Part shown: in pieces, positions 33,422 to 41,573 of the stretch
Numbering within the stretch: the first letter of the stretch is position 1
How the letters are laid out: every line of letters starts with the position of its first letter
From: Acidimicrobiia bacterium
GTDB lineage: Bacteria > Actinomycetota > Acidimicrobiia > Spongiisociales > UBA5794
Length of the DNA: 64,000 bases
Assembly: GCA_041393965.1 (NCBI GenBank)
Contig: JAWKJB010000002.1
Coordinates: 62,001 to 126,000, forward strand
Direction: 5' to 3'
The notes under the pieces: generated by a model
Database searches by the model: none
What the model saw: only the letters and a program-made list of their open reading frames with translations
What the model was told of the DNA's origin: nothing
Program-made: the position numbers and the translations under genes

Positions 33422-34720
33422 TCATCCTTTCTGTCCGGCGAGCGCCTGACGCTCCCGGGATGCGAGGCCTTCGAAAAAGGCATCGATGCGGTTCTTCATT
33501 TGTGCTTCCGAGACGACCCTGCGGTCCATCATGTCCGATTCGATGAACAGCGACGGGATGCCGAGTTCGTCCGTCATGTGCTTCCGACCGTCGGCGAGAC
33601 CGGTCGACACGGTGCGGCAGCTCTTGATCGGGTGGTAGATGACCCCATCGATGTTGAAGTTCTCTGCCATGTCCTTGATGGCGACATTCTGGTGGAACAT
33701 CGAGTCCATCGCGTCCCGCACACTGACGAGCACACCTTCGGCGAGGCTCGCGATCGGATCGTCGAGATCGTATTGGAATCCCCGATTCGTGCCACCTGAG
33801 GCAAACCACAGGTAGGTCGAATTGACAAAGGTGCCGCCCCACTCGGTGAACAGCTCGTTGAACCGGCGGAAGATCGGGTAGCACGGGACACCGACGAACA
33901 CGAGCCGGTACCGCTCATCGATCGCTTGGCCGATACCGTTGGCTGCCTTGTACTCCATCTCCTCGACGAGTCGCTCGAAGTACTCTGCCCCCTCTCTGGT
34001 GCCGCGAAGGCCGTTGGCAACACCGAGATAGATCGTGCCGTCGGTCAAGGCGTTGAACAGCGACGGGGTCGCCGCGTTGAGCTCGAGAATCCGTTCCCAC
34101 GATCGGCTCATCGTGTTGGCGTACCCGAGCACCTCGCGGAACTTGTCGATATCGAACTTCGTGCCGGTGAGCTCCTCACACAGCGAGATCAGCTCGTGGA
34201 GCTGCACCTCGACATACTTGCGGTCGGCATCGAAGTCAATGTCGCCCTTCCAGGTGACGAGCCCCTCCTGGCGGGTGCCCGGAACATCGATCGTGAACAT
34301 CGGCGTGTCGTACATCCGCTCCCAGATCTCGGCCCACTTGATGTAGGTGTTGCAGGCGTTGGTGAGCACGGTCAGGCCCGGCTTGGGGATCTGCGCCATC
34401 GGGTGCTCGCCTCCGCGAAGCTGTGTGCCGACATCGGCTTTCACATAGCCACAGATGTCGGGGGAGTAGCCGTAGTCCTCGGCTTCCTCGAGATACTCGT
34501 GGGCAACCCTGCGCACTGCCGTCTGGAGCGAGTTGATCTCAGGGAAAGTGACGGGGAAGTCAAAGGTCTTGAGGACCTCGTTGATCGAGCCCATCACGAA
34601 CACATAGGCGGCGTCCTTGCCTTCCTTTGCTGCGGTGTCGAGTTCGGTGAACCAATCCCGGAAGAGATCGGCGCCTTCCCGGTTGCCTCTTCCAACGATG
34701 TCTTTGGTCTGTGTCGTCAT
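33422..34720 (-). CDS. bzdO: Benzoyl-CoA reductase core subunit (BzdO/BcrB-type)
   Basis: 432 aa subunit of the HgdB/FldC-like core that binds benzoyl-CoA and [4Fe-4S] clusters. Candidate cluster or active-site Cys are seen in GYSPDICGYVKAD, TVLTNACNTYIKW, FVGVPCYPIFRR and YHPIKSCRTVSTG. It uses two ATP per two electrons, with the ATPase subunits, to reduce the aromatic ring to the 1,5-dienoyl-CoA that Dch hydrates. A GAGGAG ribosome site precedes the ATG. The size and the pairing with a 391 aa partner and two short ATPases are those of class I reductases. Confidence 0.88.
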   Translation of the reverse strand: MTTQTKDIVGRGNREGADLFRDWFTELDTAAKEGKDAAYVFVMGSINEVLKTFDFPVTFPEINSLQTAVRRVAHEYLEEAEDYGYSPDICGYVKADVGTQLRGGEHPMAQIPKPGLTVLTNACNTYIKWAEIWERMYDTPMFTIDVPGTRQEGLVTWKGDIDFDADRKYVEVQLHELISLCEELTGTKFDIDKFREVLGYANTMSRSWERILELNAATPSLFNALTDGTIYLGVANGLRGTREGAEYFERLVEEMEYKAANGIGQAIDERYRLVFVGVPCYPIFRRFNELFTEWGGTFVNSTYLWFASGGTNRGFQYDLDDPIASLAEGVLVSVRDAMDSMFHQNVAIKDMAENFNIDGVIYHPIKSCRTVSTGLADGRKHMTDELGIPSLFIESDMMDRRVVSEAQMKNRIDAFFEGLASRERQALAGQKG

Positions 34721-34745
34721 CGGTGTCTCCTCGTGGTGCGGTTGA

Positions 34746-35921
34746 TCATGCGAACAACAGGTTCTCTGCGAAGGTCTCGAGCTGGAGTTCGAGCTGGTCG
34801 AACGAGGTCATCAGCTCTTCGAATTCGCTCACGAAGTAGGCGATCTCGTCCTCGTCGAGGGTGTGGGTATAGGTGACCTGCTCCTCAAGGCCGGGTTCAC
34901 ACATCTTGGCTGCGGCCAGAATCGCCGCATCGGCCCTCGCGTTCGCGATGCGGTCCTTGAGCATCTTCTCCTTCGGCTTGCGAAGGTCGTGTTGAACCGG
35001 GCTGTAGGACGAACGATCGATATAGGACTCTGCGAGCTGGCGCAGCGGTGTGCCGGTCGTTGGAACATCCTCGGTGATGTATCGCAGGCCAATGAGGAAG
35101 TCGTCATCGACGACATAGCAGGTCCGCCCCAGCATCCGGATGAGGTCAAACGGCGGCTGTTCGCAAAAGCCCCCCTCGAAGACCACCCTGATGCGGTCCT
35201 CCTTCTTGAGATCCCGTTCGTGGATCATCGGGAGCAGGGTGGCCATCATCTCGTTGTGTTCCTCTCGAGGCATCATCCCGGCGAGCGCCACCAGTGCGTA
35301 GGCGTCCTCGGCGGCGATGAGCCACGGCTTGTCCCGCTTGATCGTGTACAGCTCCCTCAACAACCTGCGGTTCTCGTTGAACACATCGATCGATGCCCAC
35401 AGATCGTCTTCGGTGATGGTGGCCCCGGTGATCTGCTCGGCGAGTCTTCTGATCCGATCGTATTCGTTCACGAGGTAGTCGACGCTGCCAGCCGAGTTCG
35501 GGTTCTGGGGCAGATAGAGGATCTGCGCGGGATAATCGAGGTTCCGGCCCCAGATGGCCGCGAGGTTCCGGGCGGCGTCACAGATGGGGTGGGAGATGAA
35601 CATGTCCATCTCAACCGTGTTCGAAAGGGCGAGCTCGAGGGATGTCTTGAGGATGGAGCACAGATACGAGCCGAAATGGGAGTCGGCGCTCGACGGCTCG
35701 AGTGGGGCGCCTCTGACCTTGAACGGCAGCATGCCCGCGGCGTGCACGATCTCCTCGGGGAAATAGACCTGGAAGTGGCCTGCAACCTTGCCTCCCTGGT
35801 CGCGCCAGCGGCGCACCGTCTCGAACTCGGAGCCTTCGACCATGTCGCGGCATTCGACGAGCGCATCGTCGAGCGACTTGCCGCGCCACTCGGTGAACAC
35901 GCCTGTGGTGGCCAATGTCAT
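34746..35921 (-). CDS. bzdN: Benzoyl-CoA reductase core subunit (BzdN/BcrC-type)
   Basis: 391 aa second core subunit. Conserved Cys positions appear as FGSYLCSILK, SHPICDAARNLAAI and AAKMCEPGLEEQ, a pattern shared by BcrC and the 2-hydroxyacyl-CoA dehydratase beta subunits. The start overlaps the TetR stop by ATGA and the next gene follows after 25 bp, so the set TetR-N-O-P-Q is one operon. Related 2-hydroxyglutaryl-CoA dehydratases are the main alternative, but the presence of had, oah and dch at 1-4062 makes benzoyl-CoA by far the most likely substrate. Confidence 0.88.
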   Translation of the reverse strand: MTLATTGVFTEWRGKSLDDALVECRDMVEGSEFETVRRWRDQGGKVAGHFQVYFPEEIVHAAGMLPFKVRGAPLEPSSADSHFGSYLCSILKTSLELALSNTVEMDMFISHPICDAARNLAAIWGRNLDYPAQILYLPQNPNSAGSVDYLVNEYDRIRRLAEQITGATITEDDLWASIDVFNENRRLLRELYTIKRDKPWLIAAEDAYALVALAGMMPREEHNEMMATLLPMIHERDLKKEDRIRVVFEGGFCEQPPFDLIRMLGRTCYVVDDDFLIGLRYITEDVPTTGTPLRQLAESYIDRSSYSPVQHDLRKPKEKMLKDRIANARADAAILAAAKMCEPGLEEQVTYTHTLDEDEIAYFVSEFEELMTSFDQLELQLETFAENLLFA

Positions 35922-36541
35922 TCGTTTCCTCCGTTGTGTTTGGCTGCTGCCCCGTCGAAGAACAGGTCGAGCAGGTGATCAAGGCGGGCGCTCGCGCTGC
36001 CGAGCGAGTCGTCGGCGTAGCGGCTCACCGCAACCTCCACGAGTGCGACGAACCACCACGACAAGAGACGAGGATCTCCCTGCGCGAGCTCGCCGTCGGC
36101 GATACCGTCGGCGATGATGGCTTCGATTTGGCGGGGGAGGGCCATCTGGTATGCCCGTACCAGTTGGGTGCGTTCGTCGCCCGAGAAGGTGTTGATGTCA
36201 CGCCGGACAAGCCCGGCAAGACGCCGCTCCTCGGGTGGGAGAGCGAGGAAGTCACCGGTCAGCTTGGCGAGGCGGTCTCGGCAGGTCCCCTCCATGGCGA
36301 CCGCCTCGGAGAAGAGGTCCCGCTTTGCTGCGAAGTCGTCGAGCATCATCGATGCGTAGACGCTCTCCTTGGAAGGGAAGTGGTGATAGAGGCCCCCCTT
36401 GGTGACGCCAGCCGCCGTCGCGATCATGTCCATCGTGACATCGGCGTAGGTGCGCGACACAAACAGGCTCTTGGCCGCCGCGATGATCTTGGCGACGGTG
36501 GTCTCGGATCTCGAGAGCGTTGCTGAAGTGCTGCTTGCCAT
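35918..36541 (-). CDS. TetR-family regulator heading the benzoyl-CoA reductase operon
   Basis: 207 aa from ATG 36541 (an upstream TTG at 36553 is less likely). Helix-turn-helix text: TVAKIIAAAKSLFVSRTYAD, then MDMIATAAGVTKGGLYHHFP. It is the first gene of the operon and is translationally coupled to bzdN, so it is made whenever the reductase is. An operator-like palindrome at 36575-36588 lies just upstream and shares its core with the sites near the other TetR gene, so cross-regulation is possible. This differs from the known BzdR and BadR regulators of other benzoyl-CoA clusters. Confidence 0.85.
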   Translation of the reverse strand: MASSTSATLSRSETTVAKIIAAAKSLFVSRTYADVTMDMIATAAGVTKGGLYHHFPSKESVYASMMLDDFAAKRDLFSEAVAMEGTCRDRLAKLTGDFLALPPEERRLAGLVRRDINTFSGDERTQLVRAYQMALPRQIEAIIADGIADGELAQGDPRLLSWWFVALVEVAVSRYADDSLGSASARLDHLLDLFFDGAAAKHNGGNE

Positions 36542-36574
36542 CCGTACTTCCAACTTCCTACCGGCCGACTACAT

Positions 36575-36588
36575 ACCGACTGGCCGGT
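36575..36588. promoter_or_regulatory. TetR-type operator-like palindrome (site 5) upstream of the bzd operon
   Basis: ACCGACTGGCCGGT has the same ACCGNC-TN-GNCGGT core as sites 1-4. It is embedded in a larger inverted repeat whose outer arms ACCGGCC/GGCCGGT span 36560-36588. It lies 34 bp before the TetR start. Whether the neighbouring TetR, the one at 30677, or both bind it cannot be told. Confidence 0.6.
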
Positions 36589-36726
36589 TTGTTCCAGAGT
36601 ATCAGACTGAGAAACCTTCTGTCAACCCGAAGAATCGGGCTCTCGCTCGTCTCCGTGTTCGTCCGGGGCGCCCGACATCGAAGGCCGCTGCGACACCTAC
36701 GCTCCTCGTCGAGTGAGGGAGGTCAG

Positions 36727-37299
36727 ATGATGAAGTGAATGATTCCGATCGGCACGGCACTGGTTCTCGTGGCTGCCGCGTGTGGCGGCGGCGACGATGC
36801 GAACGATGTGACATCGACGGTGGCGGCTGCCGGTGCTTCGGCAACCAACAACCCAACGACGACGGTGGGGTCCGATCCGATGCCGCCGCCGGGTGGCAAC
36901 GGGATCGCAACCCTCACGGTCGGTGACGAGACCTATGAGTTCGACAACTGCTACTGCATCGCAGGTCCCGACAACACGGGCAATGCATGGGTTCCGTTCT
37001 CCTCGGGTGCGATGGGGACGGTTGACGGTGTCCGGGTGTAGCTCGATGCGTCGATCCAGGATACGGATGAACAGGGGGGCATGGGAGGCGAAGGGACCAT
37101 TCAGTCCGTGACCCTCAACGACATCGACGACTTCGAGAATCCGAGCGTCAGCTGGGAGGCGACAACCGGCTTTACCGGCGCTCCCGACGGGGTCATCGTG
37201 TACGACGGTGCATCGGTGACAGCCGACGCGACCTTCGACGACTTCAGAACCGATGAGATCGAGGCCATCCCCGGCACCCTCACCGCGATCTGCTCGTAA
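36727..37299 (+). pseudogene. Lipoprotein gene with two in-frame stop codons
   Basis: A single frame of 190 codons starts ATG ATG AAG, hits TGA at 36736-36738, continues MIPIGTALVLVAAACGGGDD (signal peptide and lipobox AAAC), then a Thr/Pro-rich linker and a secreted domain with NCYCIAGPD, hits TAG at 37039-37041 after GVRV, and resumes in the same frame as LDASIQDTDEQGG to the stop at 37299. Without the two stops it would be a normal small actinobacterial lipoprotein of unknown function. Both interruptions look like point mutations. A TAG-free shorter product from 36739 is possible but would lack the C-terminal half. Confidence 0.65.
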
Positions 37300-37317
37300 C
37301 CTGACGGCGATTGCCGG

Positions 37318-38283
37318 TCAGCCGGCGATGACGGATGCCTTCGGCGCTGTTGGTGGCGCCGCAGCGACATCGGTTCGACGGGTTGCCGTTGCCCGGAAGC
37401 TGTTCGACTGTGACAGGGCAAGGACACCGATGAACACGGACGCGCTCTGGAGCGTGCTGTGGAGGCCGATGCCCCCAGCGACCAGACATGCGATCCCGAT
37501 CGCGGTCAGCCGGTCCTTCCGCCCGAGTGCCGTCAGCGCTGCGTACAGGGCGGCGCCGAACGCCGCTCCGTACGCGACGGGGCCGAAGTAGCCGGCGAGG
37601 CCGAGGTTCCACAGCATGAGTGTCTCGATGGTCGCCGGCTGCGCGGCGAGGAGCCCTGCCAAGGCGCCTCCCGTCAGAACGGAGATGACGACGGGACGCC
37701 GCTGCGGGCGGCCCCAGACGAGGATCACCAGGGAAGCCGCGGCGGCGAGAGCAAGCAGCTCGGCCACGGTGAGGATGCCGGTCACCGGGAGGGTGGTGCC
37801 CGGCACGGTCTTCCCTACGATCGTCGGGACCGCCGCAACGGCGAATGCTGCGGCGAACAGGAACGATGGAATCACCCGGACGACGGGTGTGTCGCGTGAG
37901 ATCACGCCGAGGATGGGTACCGCCACGATCGCAAGCACGATCACGACATCGGTGGCGGGCTCCGACACCAGGTCGAGCGGTGCCGCGACGGCTGCGGCGA
38001 GGAACGCACCAAGGACACCGACGAGCGCCCATCGGCGTCGTGAGGCTGCGGTCAACAGCAATCCGACAATGGTCGCTGCGACGAGGATCACCGCAGCATT
38101 GAACGCGAGCCTTCCCAGTTCGGAGACCACGCGAAAGCCGATCTCGATCTCGCCGAGCCCCGGGATGTTGATGGCCGTGCGCGTCGCGACGCGCAACAGC
38201 ACCAGTTCGATCAGCAGGGCGATGGCGGCGAAGCCAGCGATGGTGACGGTATCGAATTCACGCGCCCGTCCCTGCTGCCCCAC
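37318..38283 (-). CDS. Polytopic membrane protein linked to the Mo-dehydrogenase operon
   Basis: 321 aa, about eight to ten hydrophobic segments, starting EFDTVTIAGFAAIALLIELV. No cofactor-binding motif is obvious; a few His residues occur (for example GGIGLHSTLQS). It begins 3 bp after the stop of the gamma-subunit gene, so it is the last cistron of the alpha-beta-delta-gamma operon. It may anchor the enzyme or pass its electrons to the quinone pool, but that is inference from position. I do not recognise the family. Confidence 0.65.
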   Translation of the reverse strand: MGQQGRAREFDTVTIAGFAAIALLIELVLLRVATRTAINIPGLGEIEIGFRVVSELGRLAFNAAVILVAATIVGLLLTAASRRRWALVGVLGAFLAAAVAAPLDLVSEPATDVVIVLAIVAVPILGVISRDTPVVRVIPSFLFAAAFAVAAVPTIVGKTVPGTTLPVTGILTVAELLALAAAASLVILVWGRPQRRPVVISVLTGGALAGLLAAQPATIETLMLWNLGLAGYFGPVAYGAAFGAALYAALTALGRKDRLTAIGIACLVAGGIGLHSTLQSASVFIGVLALSQSNSFRATATRRTDVAAAPPTAPKASVIAG

Positions 38284-38286
38284 CGG

Positions 38287-39285
38287 TCACCCCTCGCTCG
38301 AGGCCTCATCCCCTTCCCAGGCCGACGGGCGGCCGAAGGCGACGAGGAGGAGCCCGATCACCACCGCAGCGATGACCACGAGGCCAAGGGTGCCCCACGG
38401 GAACGGCGTATCAGACGGGGGAACCACCGGCGGCTGCAAGGCATCGCCGCCTGCGATCTCCATCCGCAGGAACTGCGAAACCGACTTCTGGCCGTTGCGG
38501 TCCTCGTTGGCGCCATCCCACACGGCGACGGCGACATCGACCGTGTCCCCAACCGCGAAGGTCGGCTGGTTCTCACCGGGAGCCGCGAAGGGGCGTGCGA
38601 AGGTGACCGACCAGCCGAGGTCGCCGTGGACGCCCTCTCCGCCGATCACCTGCTCGGCAAGCGGGGACAGGGTACCGAAACCACCGGCGACAAGGTTCTG
38701 GATAACCGTGCCGAGATCCTGGATGTTCCCTGCGGCACGGGCCGGATAGTAGAGGTCGTCCTCGGACGGGTAGAGGTCCACATAGCCGCGATCGGGGAGT
38801 GGTGACACGCCTTGTTGAGCATCGGCGCGCCAGTGCCAGATGTTCACCGCAGTGTCTGCCTGACCCATGCAGATGGCGGGTACCGTCGAAGCGGCGACCG
38901 ACGGGAACTGCACGGCCACGGCATCGGCGAAGGTGTTGACCGCGGCCGTCGACAGGTCGGGAGTCGGGTCGGGCCACGAGAGATTGACATACAGCATGTC
39001 GTTGTAGTGGACCGCCCGCACATTCACCGAGGGGATCCCTCCGGTGCTCATCGGCGGCGTCACATTCTGTGCCGTGAGCTGCACGAGGGTCGCAGGGGTA
39101 TCCGTCCACACCTGACTCGCCGGATCCATGCCGGGGTCGGTGTCGGTTTGCCATGCGGTGAGCACGGTGGACTGTGCCGCGGCCGGCGCCACATCGAACA
39201 GCCGGAAGCCGATGGCCACCACGAGTACGAGCACGAGCGCGAGCAAGCGCTTCGTGTTGGTGCTGAGTGTTGCAATACGCGTCAT
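38287..39285 (-). CDS. Type II Mo-dehydrogenase heme-b gamma subunit, membrane-anchored
   Basis: 332 aa from ATG 39285, overlapping the chaperone gene by ATGA. A Sec-type signal (LLALVLVLVVAIGF...PAAAQS) is followed by an ethylbenzene-dehydrogenase gamma/DOMON-like domain (NVRAVHYNDMLYVNLSWPDP, FADAVAVQFP, ICMGQADTAVNIWHWRAD). In EbdC the heme has Met and Lys ligands; the Met in ICMGQAD is a good candidate. Unlike soluble EbdC and DdhC it ends in a transmembrane helix (about residues 300-320), so the complex is probably tethered to the outer face of the membrane. Accepts electrons from the beta subunit. Confidence 0.82.
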   Translation of the reverse strand: MTRIATLSTNTKRLLALVLVLVVAIGFRLFDVAPAAAQSTVLTAWQTDTDPGMDPASQVWTDTPATLVQLTAQNVTPPMSTGGIPSVNVRAVHYNDMLYVNLSWPDPTPDLSTAAVNTFADAVAVQFPSVAASTVPAICMGQADTAVNIWHWRADAQQGVSPLPDRGYVDLYPSEDDLYYPARAAGNIQDLGTVIQNLVAGGFGTLSPLAEQVIGGEGVHGDLGWSVTFARPFAAPGENQPTFAVGDTVDVAVAVWDGANEDRNGQKSVSQFLRMEIAGGDALQPPVVPPSDTPFPWGTLGLVVIAAVVIGLLLVAFGRPSAWEGDEASSEG

Positions 39286-40016
39286 AGCGGCTCCCCACAT
39301 GAGAATCCCACTTCGTCCCAGCGGATCTTCGGATCGGCCACCGCCGTGGCGATCCCGTCCGGCCCCATGGCGGCCCCGAGATCGGGCTCCCCTGGAACCA
39401 CATCCATCGAATCCATCTCCGCCTCGAGCCAGAGCGCAAGGAGGTTGCCGAACGCCACATAGAACGGATGATCGGACACAGCAGCGACGCGCCTTCCATA
39501 GTCCGGCACCCATCCTCCGACATGATCCTGCAGGAACAACGCCTGGGTCTCGACGCAGAAGGCAGCGTTGTCGAGTTCGCCTTCACTCAGCGCCAGCGCC
39601 TGTTTGAGGGCGAGGAATCCGAGGAATTCGAGTTCGGAACCGACGCCGTCGGGACGATCCCGTCGCTCACCGCCCTGCTTGAGACCGTGGGCCCGATAGA
39701 ACCCTGCCACATCGGCCATCACCTGGCCCTGCCGGAACACATCGTGTTTGGAGTAGGCGGTCTCGTACGAAGGCGCGTCCTGTGACTCGACGGCGGGGAA
39801 CAGGACACGGTGCGCAGCTTGGAGCGATGCCAGATCCGTATCGGATGCTTCCACGATCGCGATGCGGCACTCGTCGAGGGCACGATCCTCGAACTCCACA
39901 TGACGGAGGGATCCCACATCGGGGACCGCCTTGGGGTAGGGGACCACCCGAGCGAGGAAGCCGTACACATCAGCCCTGATGGCGGCTTCGATCCGTTCCT
40001 GTGTTGCTGTTGTCAT
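39282..40016 (-). CDS. TorD/NarJ-type chaperone (delta subunit) for the Mo enzyme
   Basis: 244 aa helical cytoplasmic protein with TorD-family text: VYGFLARVVPYPKAVPDVG at the N-terminus, then RQGQVMADVAGFYRAHGL and RRDRPDGVGSELEFLGFLAL (the conserved E-x-x-x-x-L region) and VETQALFLQDHVGGWVPDY. It inserts or proofreads the molybdenum cofactor in the alpha subunit before Tat export. The order alpha-beta-delta-gamma is that of the Ddh, Ser and Clr operons, and differs from ebdABCD. Confidence 0.85.
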   Translation of the reverse strand: MTTATQERIEAAIRADVYGFLARVVPYPKAVPDVGSLRHVEFEDRALDECRIAIVEASDTDLASLQAAHRVLFPAVESQDAPSYETAYSKHDVFRQGQVMADVAGFYRAHGLKQGGERRDRPDGVGSELEFLGFLALKQALALSEGELDNAAFCVETQALFLQDHVGGWVPDYGRRVAAVSDHPFYVAFGNLLALWLEAEMDSMDVVPGEPDLGAAMGPDGIATAVADPKIRWDEVGFSCGEPL

Positions 40017-40026
40017 CGCTGATGCC

Positions 40027-41253
40027 TCATATCGAGTTGATCTTGTCCGGTCGCTCGATCACCGGATCCTCGACCTTGACCCGCACGATCTCCCGACCGT
40101 CCTCACCGAAGCCAACGACCGTGTCGTCGTAGAGCTCCATCGGTTCGCCGTTGACCATGATCTCGGAGAGCTTCGGGCCCTCCTCGACATCAAATGAGAA
40201 GATGATCTCCTGGGTGGACCGGAACAGTTGCAGCACCGCAAGGAGCCGTCGCGACGGACGGGTGTAGGCCTCGATGGCGTGATCGACGCCCGGGCCGAAC
40301 ATCTGGTGCAGGTACTCACGAGGCACCCACCTTGGCGGGATGTAGTAGATGTTCGGCTGGGTCCCGAACTGGGGATACAGGGGAAGGGCGACCTTCTCCT
40401 CGTGCACGAGGTAATACAGCGGATGGGACGGATCCGAGGTCCAGGTGCCGTCCGCGTTGACATTTACGAGTCCCTGGAGGCGGATCTTGCCGACACATGC
40501 AGCCATGCACCGCGTCTCCATCGGATTGCCACCCGTGAGCGGGTCGCTGCCCTCGATTCGGGGATAGCACGCGATGCACTTTTCGGAAGTGCGTGTCGTC
40601 GGGCGGTACATCGCCTTCTTGTACGGGCATCCCTCGACGCATTTCTGGTAGCCACGGCACCGTTCCTGATCGATGAGGACGATCCCGTCCTCGGGTCGCT
40701 TGTAGATGGCGCTCCGAGGGCACGCGGCGAGACAGCCGGGGTAGGTGCAGTGGTTGCAGATCCGGGCGAGGTAGAAGAACCAGCCTTCATGTTCGGGAAG
40801 GGACGCCCCGTCCTTCGGATAGCTCGACGCGTGGTCCTCGTAGCGGTTCGGTGCCTTCCAATCGTTCTCCTGGGGGATGTAGCCGAGGACCCGCTCGCCG
40901 AGGTCGGCAGCTTCGAAGATGGTCTGTCCCTGGAACTCGCCGTACGGTGCCGATGTCGGTCCCGGCTGTGCGGTCCAGGTCTGCCCGTCGGGGTTGGCGT
41001 CCTCGAGCATCGAAAGCAGCCGGACATCCCAATGTGACGGATAGCCGCCGAACGGCTTGGTCTCGACATTGTTCCACCACATGAGTTCCTGGCCGGGGGA
41101 GTGGGTCCAGGTCGACTTGCACGACATCGTGCAGGTCTGGCAAGCAATGCACCGGTTGATGTTGAACACGGCCGCGAACTGCCGGTCGTAGACCCCGCCT
41201 TCGTGCCGGTACTCCATCTCCCTTCCGAGATGCCAGTTGTGAACCGTCGCCAT
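40027..41253 (-). CDS. Type II Mo-dehydrogenase iron-sulfur beta subunit
   Basis: 408 aa electron-transfer subunit with four Fe-S clusters. Cys groups in order: CIACQTCTMSCKSTW, CNHCTYPGCLAACP, CRGYQKCVEGCPYKK and CIACYPRIE with a later RCMAAC. The Trp in the first motif and this spacing match NarH/EbdB/DdhB, where three [4Fe-4S] and one [3Fe-4S] cluster are usual. It has no signal of its own and should be exported together with alpha. ATG 41253 overlaps the previous small gene; the longer open frame upstream is not used. Confidence 0.9.
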   Translation of the reverse strand: MATVHNWHLGREMEYRHEGGVYDRQFAAVFNINRCIACQTCTMSCKSTWTHSPGQELMWWNNVETKPFGGYPSHWDVRLLSMLEDANPDGQTWTAQPGPTSAPYGEFQGQTIFEAADLGERVLGYIPQENDWKAPNRYEDHASSYPKDGASLPEHEGWFFYLARICNHCTYPGCLAACPRSAIYKRPEDGIVLIDQERCRGYQKCVEGCPYKKAMYRPTTRTSEKCIACYPRIEGSDPLTGGNPMETRCMAACVGKIRLQGLVNVNADGTWTSDPSHPLYYLVHEEKVALPLYPQFGTQPNIYYIPPRWVPREYLHQMFGPGVDHAIEAYTRPSRRLLAVLQLFRSTQEIIFSFDVEEGPKLSEIMVNGEPMELYDDTVVGFGEDGREIVRVKVEDPVIERPDKINSI

Positions 41254-41573
41254 CAGGCTCTCCTCTCGTTCGGGAACACCGAGGCGATGGCCTCCTGGAC
41301 GAATCCGAATCCGTATGCCGAGAACATGCGGTACAGCGCCGCATACTCGGGCTGGGTGAACAGGCTTGCAATGGCGTCGGCCTTCCATCCGACCATCGCG
41401 TATTCCTCGACGAAGCAGCGTGCCGCGAGCTCGTCCTTGGCACGATCGGTCGGGTAGGTGACACCGACGAGCTCCATCGGGTCTTCGGCTTCGACTTCCT
41501 TTTCGATCAGGTGGTCCCGGTCGATCTCGGGTCGGACATCGAGCAGACGGACCGGTTGCCAGGTTGTCGTCAT
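41253..41573 (-). CDS. Small protein between alpha and beta subunit genes, unknown
   Basis: 106 aa, overlapping both the alpha stop (41570) and the beta start (41253), so certainly co-translated. Text such as AARCFVEEYAMVGWKADAIA and FTQPEYAALYRMFSAYGFGF suggests a small helical soluble protein; there is no signal peptide or Cys cluster. Standard Ebd, Ddh, Clr and Ser operons have no gene in this position. It could be an assembly factor or an extra subunit. I do not recognise the family. Confidence 0.65.
   Translation of the reverse strand: MTTTWQPVRLLDVRPEIDRDHLIEKEVEAEDPMELVGVTYPTDRAKDELAARCFVEEYAMVGWKADAIASLFTQPEYAALYRMFSAYGFGFVQEAIASVFPNERRA

Noticed and set aside
32590..35921. 2-Hydroxyacyl-CoA dehydratase with activator
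   Set aside because: Two distinct ATPase genes plus two core subunits and the presence of had, oah and dch fit benzoyl-CoA reductase much better.
41253..41570. Long plus-strand open frames at 41564-44143 and 44162-45070
   Set aside because: They are antisense shadows of the high-GC alpha subunit gene without start signals or recognisable protein features.
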